From assembly GCA_017443515.1 (NCBI GenBank), contig JAFRXM010000027.1, positions 1-64,000 on the forward strand: DNA of 64,000 nucleotides, written 5' to 3'. The stretch is from Bacillota bacterium (lineage in GTDB: Bacteria > Bacillota > Clostridia > Peptostreptococcales > Anaerovoracaceae). The first letter of the stretch is position 1. Each line of letters opens with the position of its first letter. Of this stretch, positions 17,156 to 25,547 are shown piece by piece. The notes below the pieces were generated by a model. The model ran no database searches. It saw only the letters and a list, made by a program, of their open reading frames with translations, and had not been told where the DNA came from. Made by a program: the position numbers and the translations under genes.

Positions 17156-17853
17156 GACAGACCTCCCTTAAACTGCGGATGAACTGCGTTGTTACAATAT
17201 CTCAATTATAGTATATAGTATGCGGGCCGTGCCCCGCTAATAAAAAGAGGTGAGGCGCGGATATAGAAAATTATGTGTAGGTGTAGGTGAAAAGTTTTTA
17301 TTAATATAATAAGCAGCGGCGCAGACCGGCATTTTAACTGTCTGGCAGCAGCCCCTATTGACTCGCAGAGTTCTTTGCGGCTTGTATGCATCGGCTTTGC
17401 ATAAGAGTTTCTGCTTGCAGAGGGCCTGTTGATGGGAAATGTCACACTTTGCGGTTTTTTGCCGGCATCTGTGACCACCGGAGCGGCGGTTTCAGTGTAA
17501 AAATGATAGGTTCCCTGGTATTCGAAAGGGAGATAGAGCCCGTATGTTGGTTACAGCCTGCTATTGGGTCGTAGCACTAAATAATAGTTGCTTAAATACT
17601 ATGAATAATAGCGCATATTCGAATCGGGTATGCACTATGTATTCACGGAGCTTTCAGGGTGGTCACTCGAAGCCCTGTTTTTGCCCAAACTGTGACATTT
17701 TGTGTCGACAAAGAAGATTTTAAGATGAAAAGCAAGTTTTCAGGACTTGACAAGCTGGTTTATCCATGATAAACTGCAGGCACAAGAGGGGTTTATTGCA
17801 AATAAACCACAACAAGGCCGCCGGTTTTGCCGGGGGCCGCTTTGGAGGACACA
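17156..17853. other. 698-base stretch without a recognisable gene
   Basis: No frame here has family similarity or a good ribosome site. It holds the 5' region of the flavoprotein gene (TATAAT on the minus strand near 17200-17205), a short inverted repeat GACATTTTGTGTC at 17694-17706, and the blaI promoter. Hairpin GGTTTATTGCAAATAAACC (17789-17807) and a GGCC-rich hairpin lie in the blaI leader. Base composition is more AT-rich than its surroundings. Confidence 0.5.
17747..17775 (+). promoter_or_regulatory. blaI promoter
   Basis: TTGACA (17747-17752), 17-base spacer, TAAACT (17770-17775). The palindrome-like GACATTTTGTGTC lies 40 bases upstream and might be an operator, but it does not match the usual BlaI TACA-TGTA site closely. 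Confidence 0.6.
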
Positions 17854-18213
17854 ATGATAGATTATGAACTCGGTGCGGTACAGGCGCGTTTTGCAGACAT
17901 CATCTGGGAACACCAGCCCGTTTCTTCGGGCGAGCTCGTGCGCATCTGCGAAAAAGAGCTGAACTGGAAGAAGCCCACTACCTACACGGTGCTGCGCAAG
18001 CTCTGCGAAAAGGGCCTGTTCGTCAACGAGGACGGCGCGGTGAAGGCGCTTGTTTCGCGCGACGAGTACTATTCCGGCAAAAGCACGCAGTTCGTGGCAG
18101 AGGCCTTCGGGGGGTCGCTGCCCGCTTTTATTGCGGCGTTTACTTCGGGCCGGAAACTGTCCGAAGCTGAAGCCGCAGACATCCTGGCCATGATCGAAGC
18201 CTCCCGCACATAG
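17854..18213 (+). CDS. blaI: BlaI/MecI/CopY-family transcriptional repressor
   Basis: A 119-residue winged-helix repressor. The start at 17854 (MIDYELGAVQARFADIIWE) follows TGGAGG; an upstream ATG lacks a site. Family motifs are EHQPVSSGELVRICEKEL and TTYTVLRKLCEKGLF, the BlaI recognition helix, and the C-terminal dimerisation segment with a possible cleavage region (LPAFIAAFTSGRKLS). The gene sits directly upstream of a BlaR1-like membrane metalloprotease, the standard sensor partner that inactivates the repressor. Its TAG stop is inside a dispersed repeat. What the pair senses is unknown. Confidence 0.9.
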   Translation: MIDYELGAVQARFADIIWEHQPVSSGELVRICEKELNWKKPTTYTVLRKLCEKGLFVNEDGAVKALVSRDEYYSGKSTQFVAEAFGGSLPAFIAAFTSGRKLSEAEAADILAMIEASRT

Positions 18214-18261
18214 GGGACGGTTCTTGGTGCTGAAATCAGCATAGGGGACGGTTCTTGGTGC
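18209..18261 (+). repeat. Dispersed repeat, copy 6: tandem pair at the blaI stop
   Basis: CATAGGGGACGG-TTCTTGGTGC occurs at 18209-18230 and again at 18240-18261. The first includes the blaI TAG stop. Unlike other copies these lack a full complementary stem, so they may be half-elements. Confidence 0.7.
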
Positions 18262-18304
18262 GGAACCACACGTAAGGGGAAAAGTGGACATTTAAGGAGA
18301 AGAG

Positions 18305-21300
18305 ATGACTGAAGTATTCCTGAAACTGCTCAATATGAGCATTGCGGCGGGCTGGATAGTCCTGGCTGCGGTGCTGCTGCGGGCTGTGATGAGGCGCTCG
18401 CCCAAGTGGGTGCGCTGCCTGATCTGGGCTGTGGTTGCGCTGCGCCTGGTGCTGCCGTTTTCGATACAGAGCCCGCTAAGCATAATACCGAGCGCCGAAA
18501 CGGTGGTGGTAAAACCGGTGGAAAGCGCGGCTGCGGAGCGACCGGACAATCAAATGGCAGAGCAGCCCGGCGGACAGGCTGCGGAACGACCGGACAACCG
18601 GATACTCGAACAGCCGAACGACCAACAGCCGGGACTGCCTGCGGCAGATATACAACAGGGCAGCCAGACGATCCAACCCGGTGGCCAGACGATCCAACCC
18701 GGCAACCAGCTTGCCCCGGAAGCCCGCGAGATCACCATCAACACCGGCATTCCTGCTATCAATGCGCTGTTTGACAGCAGCGGCAAGATCGCTGAAAAGC
18801 CTGAAATTTCAAGCGATACCGGCAATGCTGACGCGATGTCAGAAGCTCCCGGCAAGCTGGACGTTATCAGCCGGATCTGGCTGGGCGGCATGGCGCTCAT
18901 GCTTTGCTATGCTGCGTACAGTTATATACGCCTGCGCCTGCAGGTGCGGGCATCTGTGGCGTGCGATAGTACCGTCTACATCTGCGATGACATCAGTTCG
19001 CCGTTCATCCTTGGCGTATTCAGGCCGCGCATCTACCTGCCGTCGAACCTGGATCCCGGCGCCCAGGCGCACGTTTTGGCTCACGAACGCACTCACATCA
19101 GCCGCCGCGACCATCTCTGGAAGCCGCTCGGCTACGCGCTTTTAGCCATCTACTGGTTCAACCCGCTGCTGTGGCTGGCCTACGTGCTTTTTTGCCGCGA
19201 CATAGAGCTGGCCTGCGACGAAAAGGCGGTCAGCAGCCTGGACGAGGACGGCCGCGCGGACTATTCCAAAGCCCTGGTCGTCTGCAGTTTCCAGCGCCGC
19301 GCCGTCGCGGCATGCCCTCTGGCCTTCGGCGAGGTCGGGGTAAGAGCCCGCGTCAGGAAGATCCTTTCCTACCGCAAGCCCGCCGTCTGGATCACAGCCT
19401 GCGCCCTGGTGCTCTGCATAGCGCTGGCGGCATGCACGCTGACGGATAAAGGCAATTCCGCCAATTCTGCAAATGCCGCGGAAAATGAAACAGAAATATG
19501 GGATTCGGCGCCGTATCTTCTGATCGACGGCGTCAGCTACTACGCGCCTTACATGCCTGTCAGCCGCCTGCCTTTCGGGTACGCCTACATGGGCGAGCTT
19601 TCGTCGACACAGGCCGGCGATACAGGCTTATCATACATGCAGTACTTTATGGCTGCCGGTCATAACGATGTGTACACCTACCAGGAGGCTGGCGTTCCTG
19701 CGGGGGCCAATGAGGCTGATTCCACGAAGCGCGAATGGGCCTATGTCAGATGGATTCCGCAGGGACAGGATCCCATCAAAGAACGCATCATGACCATGGA
19801 TGACGTCCTGAATCTCGCTGCCAAAGGCGACGCGCTAACCTGGGACGACCTGGCGAAGTATAAGAACAGGGACATCGGTTCCGGACTATATGTTTACAGC
19901 TTCACTATAGATGACAGGTTCTCGCTGAATGTCTCCTCCAGCGAAGAATGGGGCAAGGGCAAGCTGTCTGACTGCACCATAGTGCTGGAATACAGGAACG
20001 ATATCACAGATGATGCCGTAGAGCTCGGCAGCAGCCAGCTGCAGGCATTCATAGACAAACACAGCGTGGTGGCTATAGTGAACACCAACACGTTTATAAG
20101 CCCAGCCTTCGAAAAGTTCTGGGAGCATGACGGCTTCACCTTCAGCTTCCCGAACATAGAAAGCGGCGGCTATTCTGTAGTCATCGGGGACGGCAGCCGC
20201 ACGGGCCTTGTAGACGCGCTCGATTCCGGACTGATACTGATCACGGATCTGTCGAAGTACGGCATCAGAAGTGTCACATATTCCGGTTACTACGGCAGCG
20301 GAACGCTAAGCAAGGGGCTGCTGCCCGGGCCGCTTAGCCTGGATACGCTTAAAGAACGTTACCCGCAGTTCTTCGGACTGGATGCTTCGAGCGGACTTAC
20401 CATAGTTTACGATGTGGCCAACGGATATCAGCTGATCCCGGGGCTCGGCAGCGCTGTAACTAAAGATCAGTGCATGCAGTTTTACCGGCAGAGAAATACA
20501 ATTTCACCGGGTCATCTTCAGGCCATAGTGGATAGCTACGGCATCCCGGACAGCAAAGTGGCAATCGGCCTGTTCTTCAATCCGATAACCACATATCACC
20601 CTGACAGCGAGAACTACCTGGACGCACGGAACAAGAGCATGGAGAGCGCTTTCGGCGGCCGTTATAAGGTCGGCGGCGAACTGGTCATGGAGGATATAAC
20701 TCCGCTGGCTTCAGTTCCGGAGGAAGAGCTCCGCAAAAAGGCTCCGGAATACTTCGGCCTGAACACGGACTACGGCGCAGTCGTTTATGTTGTACAATAC
20801 AGCCAGGACGACGATTTCCTCTGCATACCCGTCGGCGCCAAGGGGCTCATGGGGGTGGATATATTAAACGCTGTGCGCCTTACGCCCGAAGAAGCCATAA
20901 GCATCCTGCGCCCGCAGGTGGAAAAATCCAGGGCAAAGGGGAGCAATGTCAGTATCGGCCTGGTTTATTTCAACGATCCGACTTCTGACTATGTTCCGGC
21001 GGACTTTGACGAGACCAGACTGAAGATATGGGAGCGCTTCGGCGGCGAGTTTTACGTTCAGGACAAAATAGCGGAATGGTCGGCTCATATGCAGGACAGC
21101 GCCAACCTGGGCAAGCCCCTGGAGGAGCGCTATCCGCAGTTTGCAGGCCTGGATACCTCCGAAGGCCTCATAGCTTACATTTCGCTGTATGGTGCCGATG
21201 CCCGCTATGGACTGCTTCCAGGAAACGCAACGACCATAGACTGGGATCTGTTCAAAGATACCGGTACACTTTCCGCATACAACTTTGTTCAGATTCTGGA

Positions 21301-22273
21301 GAGCTACAAGCTGCCGCCGGAAAAAGTCAGGGTCATGACCTTCTACGAGCAGCAGAGCTGCTTCCTTCCCGCGTGCAAAAACGCCGAAGAGTTTAAGGAT
21401 AAGTTCGATATCAACAGACTCAGGACCGGCTGGGAAGGCCGGTACACCATGGACGACCCCATAATGCTGCACTTTGAAGACGGCAAAGCTTCCATAATCA
21501 ACGACGGAACTGCGGAATACCCGAAGCTTCTGGCATTTGACGGCTGGGGATCCTATTCTCTTGCGTCGCTGCAGGCCAATTATCCGAACCTCTTCGGGCT
21601 GGAAACAGCGGAAGGCCTTACGGTCTGCGTGTTCTCCAGTTATCCGGACAGCTATATCTGCGGCCTTCTTCCCGGAAACGTAGATAAGACGACGGTTTCT
21701 CCGACGTCCGTGTTCAACGTGACCGTAAACGAGATGAAGACCATCCTGGAATACTACGGACTGCCCGACAACAGGATCACAGTGAGGCCGTATTACCCGA
21801 CGAAGGGCTACTACGTTGCAGACAAAGAAGCATACGCAAGGACGCTTTCGCAGCTCTTCGACGGGCGCTACAAGGTGGGGGACGAAATAACGCTGTTCGG
21901 TTCGGCAGCCGACAGGCCTTTAGCAACGCTTAAGGCTCTGTACCCCGGGATCTTCGAGCTGGATGTTTCGCAGGGACTTACTGTGTACTACTCGCCTGCA
22001 AGCGGCGGAAGATTTGCGGCAGGCAAGATCGAGACTCTGGATCGCAAAGAGTATAATGAAAGCTCCAGCGCCGGTCTTGCGGCTGCGGAGGTCGAACGTG
22101 TACTATCTTGGTATAAGACCGAAAAGGGCCTGCAGGACAAGGATATTCTGGTCCGGCCGTTCGAAAACATGTATTCCGAATATCTCGACCGCAGCACGAT
22201 CGAAAAGTGCGTACGCGAGCTCTTCGGCGACAGATATGAAGTGGGGGATTTCCTGAAAATAAAGTATGAATAA
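18305..22273 (+). CDS. BlaR1-like M56 membrane metallopeptidase with five-module extracellular region
   Basis: An exceptionally long 1322-residue relative of BlaR1/MecR1. Residues 1-470 are the M56 part: hydrophobic helices at the N-terminus, a Gln/Pro-rich low-complexity insert (about 75-135), the zinc motif HERTH (260-264), ELACDEKAV with the third-ligand Glu (about 301-306), and a helix near 360-380. There is no penicillin-binding sensor domain. Instead the external part has five copies of a roughly 120-130-residue module starting near 680, 806, 938, 1085 and 1205. Each has a LKERYPQFFGLDASSGLT-type start and a FGGRYKVGDE-type end. A single module closes the lipoprotein at 23998-25389. The start follows AAGGAGAAGAG, 91 bases after blaI, so the two form an operon. 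Ligand unknown. Confidence 0.85.
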   Translation: MTEVFLKLLNMSIAAGWIVLAAVLLRAVMRRSPKWVRCLIWAVVALRLVLPFSIQSPLSIIPSAETVVVKPVESAAAERPDNQMAEQPGGQAAERPDNRILEQPNDQQPGLPAADIQQGSQTIQPGGQTIQPGNQLAPEAREITINTGIPAINALFDSSGKIAEKPEISSDTGNADAMSEAPGKLDVISRIWLGGMALMLCYAAYSYIRLRLQVRASVACDSTVYICDDISSPFILGVFRPRIYLPSNLDPGAQAHVLAHERTHISRRDHLWKPLGYALLAIYWFNPLLWLAYVLFCRDIELACDEKAVSSLDEDGRADYSKALVVCSFQRRAVAACPLAFGEVGVRARVRKILSYRKPAVWITACALVLCIALAACTLTDKGNSANSANAAENETEIWDSAPYLLIDGVSYYAPYMPVSRLPFGYAYMGELSSTQAGDTGLSYMQYFMAAGHNDVYTYQEAGVPAGANEADSTKREWAYVRWIPQGQDPIKERIMTMDDVLNLAAKGDALTWDDLAKYKNRDIGSGLYVYSFTIDDRFSLNVSSSEEWGKGKLSDCTIVLEYRNDITDDAVELGSSQLQAFIDKHSVVAIVNTNTFISPAFEKFWEHDGFTFSFPNIESGGYSVVIGDGSRTGLVDALDSGLILITDLSKYGIRSVTYSGYYGSGTLSKGLLPGPLSLDTLKERYPQFFGLDASSGLTIVYDVANGYQLIPGLGSAVTKDQCMQFYRQRNTISPGHLQAIVDSYGIPDSKVAIGLFFNPITTYHPDSENYLDARNKSMESAFGGRYKVGGELVMEDITPLASVPEEELRKKAPEYFGLNTDYGAVVYVVQYSQDDDFLCIPVGAKGLMGVDILNAVRLTPEEAISILRPQVEKSRAKGSNVSIGLVYFNDPTSDYVPADFDETRLKIWERFGGEFYVQDKIAEWSAHMQDSANLGKPLEERYPQFAGLDTSEGLIAYISLYGADARYGLLPGNATTIDWDLFKDTGTLSAYNFVQILESYKLPPEKVRVMTFYEQQSCFLPACKNAEEFKDKFDINRLRTGWEGRYTMDDPIMLHFEDGKASIINDGTAEYPKLLAFDGWGSYSLASLQANYPNLFGLETAEGLTVCVFSSYPDSYICGLLPGNVDKTTVSPTSVFNVTVNEMKTILEYYGLPDNRITVRPYYPTKGYYVADKEAYARTLSQLFDGRYKVGDEITLFGSAADRPLATLKALYPGIFELDVSQGLTVYYSPASGGRFAAGKIETLDRKEYNESSSAGLAAAEVERVLSWYKTEKGLQDKDILVRPFENMYSEYLDRSTIEKCVRELFGDRYEVGDFLKIKYE

Positions 22274-22323
22274 AGGTGGTCCAACCTGGTCTACGATGCG
22301 CTATTAAAGCATTGAACTATCAT

Positions 22324-22368
22324 CCGCATTGTGATACTATTATTGGCGGTCATTCAATGCGGTTTTTT
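22324..22368 (+). terminator. Terminator after the BlaR1-like gene
   Basis: 8-bp stem CCGCATTG / CAATGCGG with a 23-base loop, followed by six Ts. Confidence 0.7.
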
Positions 22369-22396
22369 ATTGGAATTATAATCGAAAGGAGAAAAA

Positions 22397-23035
22397 ATGA
22401 CTTTTCCGAATGCTCATGAAGGAGTAAAAAAGATCAGGACCGCGGAGCTGCTTTACCTGATCATCGCGATCGGCGGGCTTGCGACCGCTGTAATGGTAGC
22501 TGTTGCATCGGCGTCGAAAGCCGAAGGCGCGATGGCAGCCGGGATCGCCGTGCTGGCGCTGGCCCTCGGCATTGTCGCGATAGTGGCGTTCATCATCAAC
22601 CTGGTTGGCCTCAGCAGGGCTTCAAAGGACGAAAAGAGCTTTAAAAACGCTCTGCTCCTGACCCTTCTGGGCATCATCCTGGGCTTTGTAAGCTCCGCTT
22701 TCTCGAAGAACACCATGGTTACCGGCCTCGTGGACGCGGTAAGCAGCTTTATAAACGTGCTGATCATGATCTTCGTGGTGCGCGGCGTCATGAACCTGGC
22801 CACCAAGCTCGACAATGACGAAGTGATAGCCAAGGGCAACAGCATCCTCAAGAAGGTAATAGTGGTGCACGTGATAGGCATTATCATCAGCGTCGTAGGT
22901 ACGGTGATGCAGAAGAGCGACACCGTAATGATGATCGCAGCCATTCTGCTGCTGATCGCCGCCATAATCGACGTGATCGTCTTCTTTGCCTACCTGAAGT
23001 TCCTCGGCAGGGCCGTGACCATGCTGGGGCAGTAA
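22397..23035 (+). CDS. Polytopic membrane protein of unknown function
   Basis: A 212-residue protein that I cannot place in a family. It has about six hydrophobic segments (near residues 17-38, 46-70, 85-103, 112-130, 150-168 and 176-200) with short charged loops such as SRASKDEKSFKN and KLDNDEVIAKGN. Gly, Ala and Val dominate the helices and no catalytic or ligand motif stands out. The start at 22397 follows GAAAGGAG. Terminators on both sides make it a single-gene unit between the BlaR1-like gene and an XRE regulator. Confidence 0.75.
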   Translation: MTFPNAHEGVKKIRTAELLYLIIAIGGLATAVMVAVASASKAEGAMAAGIAVLALALGIVAIVAFIINLVGLSRASKDEKSFKNALLLTLLGIILGFVSSAFSKNTMVTGLVDAVSSFINVLIMIFVVRGVMNLATKLDNDEVIAKGNSILKKVIVVHVIGIIISVVGTVMQKSDTVMMIAAILLLIAAIIDVIVFFAYLKFLGRAVTMLGQ

Positions 23036-23064
23036 TTCAACCAATAGTTGTGGAATATTCAACC

Positions 23065-23096
23065 AAATGACGAGCTGTTCAACCAACTCGTCATTT
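23065..23096 (+). terminator. Terminator after the 22397-23035 membrane gene
   Basis: 10-bp stem AAATGACGAG / CTCGTCATTT followed by ATTTTTTG. The loop holds TTCAACCAA, which also occurs twice just upstream (about 23036 and 23058), giving three spaced direct copies. Confidence 0.8.
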
Positions 23097-23129
23097 ATTT
23101 TTTGCTCCGGGTGCGCTATTATGCAATTG

Positions 23130-23179
23130 TGACAGGGGACGGTTCTCTGTCATCATGACACGGGGACGGTTCTCTGTCA
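23130..23179 (+). repeat. Dispersed hairpin repeat, copy 7 (tandem pair)
   Basis: TGACAG-GGGACGGTTCT-CTGTCA at 23130-23152 and TGACACGGGGACGG-TTCTCTGTCA at 23156-23179. Both have complementary TGACA / TGTCA ends. They lie upstream of the XRE gene. Confidence 0.8.
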
Positions 23180-23220
23180 TGCTGCGTAAGCTGCGAAACA
23201 TCATAATAAGGAGATAAAAA

Positions 23221-23715
23221 ATGAACGAGACATTTGGACAGAGATTTGCAAGATTAAGAAAGAACAGGGGGCTCACGCAGGAGGAGCTCGGAACAAAGCT
23301 GGGCCTTTCGGGCCAGGCGGTAAGCAAGTGGGAGAACGACCTCTCCATGCCGGACGTGTCGCTGCTGGTGCAGCTTTCGGAGCTGCTTGGCGTAAGCCTC
23401 GATGAGCTTTTGGGCAAGCAGGAGCCGCTCACCAAAGTGATTCCCGAAGGGGAGCGCAAAAACCTGAACGACATGGTGCTGCGCGTGCGCGTGGACTCCG
23501 CGGAGGGCGACAAGGTGACCGTAAACCTTCCGATGGGTCTTGTGAAGGCCGGCATCGCGATGGGCATGAAGATGCCGCAGATCAACGGCGGCAAAGTGAA
23601 CCTGGAAGGCATAGACCTGGAGGAGATCATGCGCCTGGTGGAGGCCGGCATGGTGGGCGAGCTCGTGACAGTAGAGAGCGCCGACGGCGACCATATAAGG
23701 ATCTTCGTGGAGTAG
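23221..23715 (+). CDS. XRE-family transcriptional regulator with C-terminal domain
   Basis: A 164-residue protein. Residues 5-60 form a Cro/C1-type helix-turn-helix (FARLRKNRGLTQEELGTKLG, GQAVSKWENDLSMPDVSLL). The C-terminal 85 residues carry repeated valine-rich strands and end LVTVESADGDHIRIFVE. Almost the same ending, LVDVESADGETVKITV, closes the 80-residue protein encoded 39 bases downstream, so the two probably share a small domain and a job. The start follows AAGGAG. Target genes are unknown; self-regulation would be usual. Confidence 0.88.
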   Translation: MNETFGQRFARLRKNRGLTQEELGTKLGLSGQAVSKWENDLSMPDVSLLVQLSELLGVSLDELLGKQEPLTKVIPEGERKNLNDMVLRVRVDSAEGDKVTVNLPMGLVKAGIAMGMKMPQINGGKVNLEGIDLEEIMRLVEAGMVGELVTVESADGDHIRIFVE

Positions 23716-23754
23716 AGGGAGCCTGGCAGTGTTGATCTGCCGGAGGAAAAGCCT

Positions 23755-23997
23755 ATGTGGATAAGGATAAAACAGACGGACGGGCCGAGCTTTTCGCTGC
23801 CGGTGCCGCTGGTGATGCTGAGGAGCCGCCTTCTCTGGAGCATCGTGGAAAAGCACGGCGGAGAGGAAGCGGCTCAGTACGCCCCGATGGCCCGGGCGAT
23901 GATGCGCGAGCTGTCGGCCTACGTGCGCACGCACGGCCACTTTACCCTGGTGGACGTGGAGAGCGCAGACGGGGAGACAGTGAAGATAACAGTGTGA
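23755..23997 (+). CDS. Small protein sharing the C-terminal domain of the XRE regulator
   Basis: An 80-residue protein (MWIRIKQTDGPSFSLPVPL...) without a DNA-binding motif. Its last 16 residues, LVDVESADGETVKITV, mirror the end of the upstream regulator, and the preceding helix (MARAMMRELSAYVRTHGHF) sits where the regulator has IDLEEIMRLVEAGMVGE. It may modulate that regulator by hetero-association; that is inference. A GGAGGAAAAGCCT site precedes it. Its TGA stop directly abuts the stop codon of the convergent lipoprotein gene. Confidence 0.75.
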   Translation: MWIRIKQTDGPSFSLPVPLVMLRSRLLWSIVEKHGGEEAAQYAPMARAMMRELSAYVRTHGHFTLVDVESADGETVKITV

Positions 23998-25389
23998 TTA
24001 GAATCCTCTCGTTTCAAGCCAGTCTCCGAGGGTGAACTGGCCACCTGTATCGTTGTTGAATAGTCTTTGAATGGCCTCAAGTGTCTGCTCTTTAGTGTTT
24101 AAATGCGAACTGGGATCATAGAAAGGCTTGAAGCTTACACGGTCGTAAACTATCGCGTAATTGTCAAGAATTGTTCTAATTTCAGCAAAGGAAGGCCCTC
24201 CAAACTGGTTATACTTTGAATAGTTCGCCTTATAATCTTCGTAGTCAAGCACCCCGTCTGTCCCTTCCAGTATTCCGTACCGTTTGGAGGCATTCAAATA
24301 TACAGTAAGCCCCCGGGTAGTATCCAGTCCGAAAAGCGTGGGGTAAAGTTCTTTCAGGGATTCAAGGCTCCTTGTATAAAAGCCTGTGTGAATGACTGCC
24401 AGCTTGGATCTATCATAAACTGCTGTGGCAGCAGGCAAAAGCGAATCATCACTTTTTGCCGATAGTATACCATCGCTGATCACAAGCTTACCGGCTTGAG
24501 AAACAAAGAAGTATCGATTATCGCTTGTTCCGGACAGATAGCCCATAAGCAGGTCGTCGCCTTCTGAAAACAGGAAACGCTCCAGGCCCATGTTGTAATT
24601 CGTTTCATAATACGCCTTGTTTGCCCAATCATAGACGCAGACGTTAGTTATCAAGTTGCCGGAGCCAATCTCTGTTGTGGCACAGATATCATTTTTGCCG
24701 TCACCGGTGACATCATAGCTGAAAATGTTCAGAATGAAACCTTTTATAAGGGCTTCGCCATCGGGTGAAAAAACAGTTTCGTTGTCAAAACTGAATGTTG
24801 CTTCCGGGAAATCGTCTATTGTAAATGTGTTGGGCTGCGGGATATCGTATTCGGCAAAAAGAGGAAGGCAGTTGAAGACGGCAGATACTTTTGGTTCAGG
24901 AAGCTTCGGCGCAGAACTCTCAACTCTGAACCAGTACGACGCAAGTCCGCCGACGCCATTCTTTTCCTCCCAGTTAGCCCATACATGGCAGTACCATTCT
25001 CCGCCGGGAACGCTTATAGTGGAGCCGTCCTCTATCTGCAGTTTGAGTGTGTTCCAGTTGCCGTCGGAAAGGAAGCAGGCAGGGCTTACTATTTCAGCGG
25101 ATATTTGATCAGGTTTGCGGGTGAAATTGAGTTTTACTGTGCCGTCATCGGTATTTATAAGCGGAAGTCTCTCCCTGGCTTTTTCGCTCGAGAAGTCCGG
25201 GGGCTCTGCAATGAACGAATACGAACCTGACCGCCAGCTGCCATTGCTGAAACTGACTGGTATGGCCCGTTTGGATGCGGATACTGTAAGCGTTGGAATA
25301 TCTCTCTCGTACTGGGCGCAGCCCGCCAGAGCTATGCAGCAGAGCAATGCAAGGCACACACATAGCGCTTTCTTTGTAGAAGTAAACAT
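23998..25389 (-). CDS. Lipoprotein with a BlaR1-neighbour module and a shared beta domain
   Basis: A 463-residue lipoprotein: the signal ends in CCIALAGC and the start follows a GGGGGGAA site. Residues 30-160 resemble the exported protein at 381-872. The middle contains an EF-hand-like or FG-GAP-like stretch (FSYDVTGDGKNDICATTEIG). The last 120 residues (SLESLKELYPTLFGLDTTRG ... FTLGDWLE) are one copy of the module found five times in the BlaR1-like protein nearby. It could therefore bind the same ligand or partner as that sensor. No enzymatic motif is visible. It is transcribed toward the XRE operon and ends flush with it. Confidence 0.8.
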   Translation of the reverse strand: MFTSTKKALCVCLALLCCIALAGCAQYERDIPTLTVSASKRAIPVSFSNGSWRSGSYSFIAEPPDFSSEKARERLPLINTDDGTVKLNFTRKPDQISAEIVSPACFLSDGNWNTLKLQIEDGSTISVPGGEWYCHVWANWEEKNGVGGLASYWFRVESSAPKLPEPKVSAVFNCLPLFAEYDIPQPNTFTIDDFPEATFSFDNETVFSPDGEALIKGFILNIFSYDVTGDGKNDICATTEIGSGNLITNVCVYDWANKAYYETNYNMGLERFLFSEGDDLLMGYLSGTSDNRYFFVSQAGKLVISDGILSAKSDDSLLPAATAVYDRSKLAVIHTGFYTRSLESLKELYPTLFGLDTTRGLTVYLNASKRYGILEGTDGVLDYEDYKANYSKYNQFGGPSFAEIRTILDNYAIVYDRVSFKPFYDPSSHLNTKEQTLEAIQRLFNNDTGGQFTLGDWLETRGF

Positions 25390-25547
25390 TCTTATTCCCC
25401 CCTTTTGATTGTCGTGACAAAGAACCGTTTACATGTCGTCCTATACCTTAGTATAGCACACCCCCCCCGTTGTCAAAAAATGACATAAAACAGCTTTGTC
25501 AATAAAAGAACGTCGCCCTGTCATCTCTCATTCGGCGCAAGAAATGG

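Noticed and set aside
17206..17574. Short frames of 62-90 codons between the flavoprotein gene and blaI
   Set aside because: Neither has a ribosome site, plausible composition or recognisable similarity, and they overlap promoter sequence.
17694..17706. BlaI operator
   Set aside because: GACATTTTGTGTC is palindrome-like but does not fit TACA-TGTA well and sits 40 bases upstream of the -35 box, so it is only mentioned.
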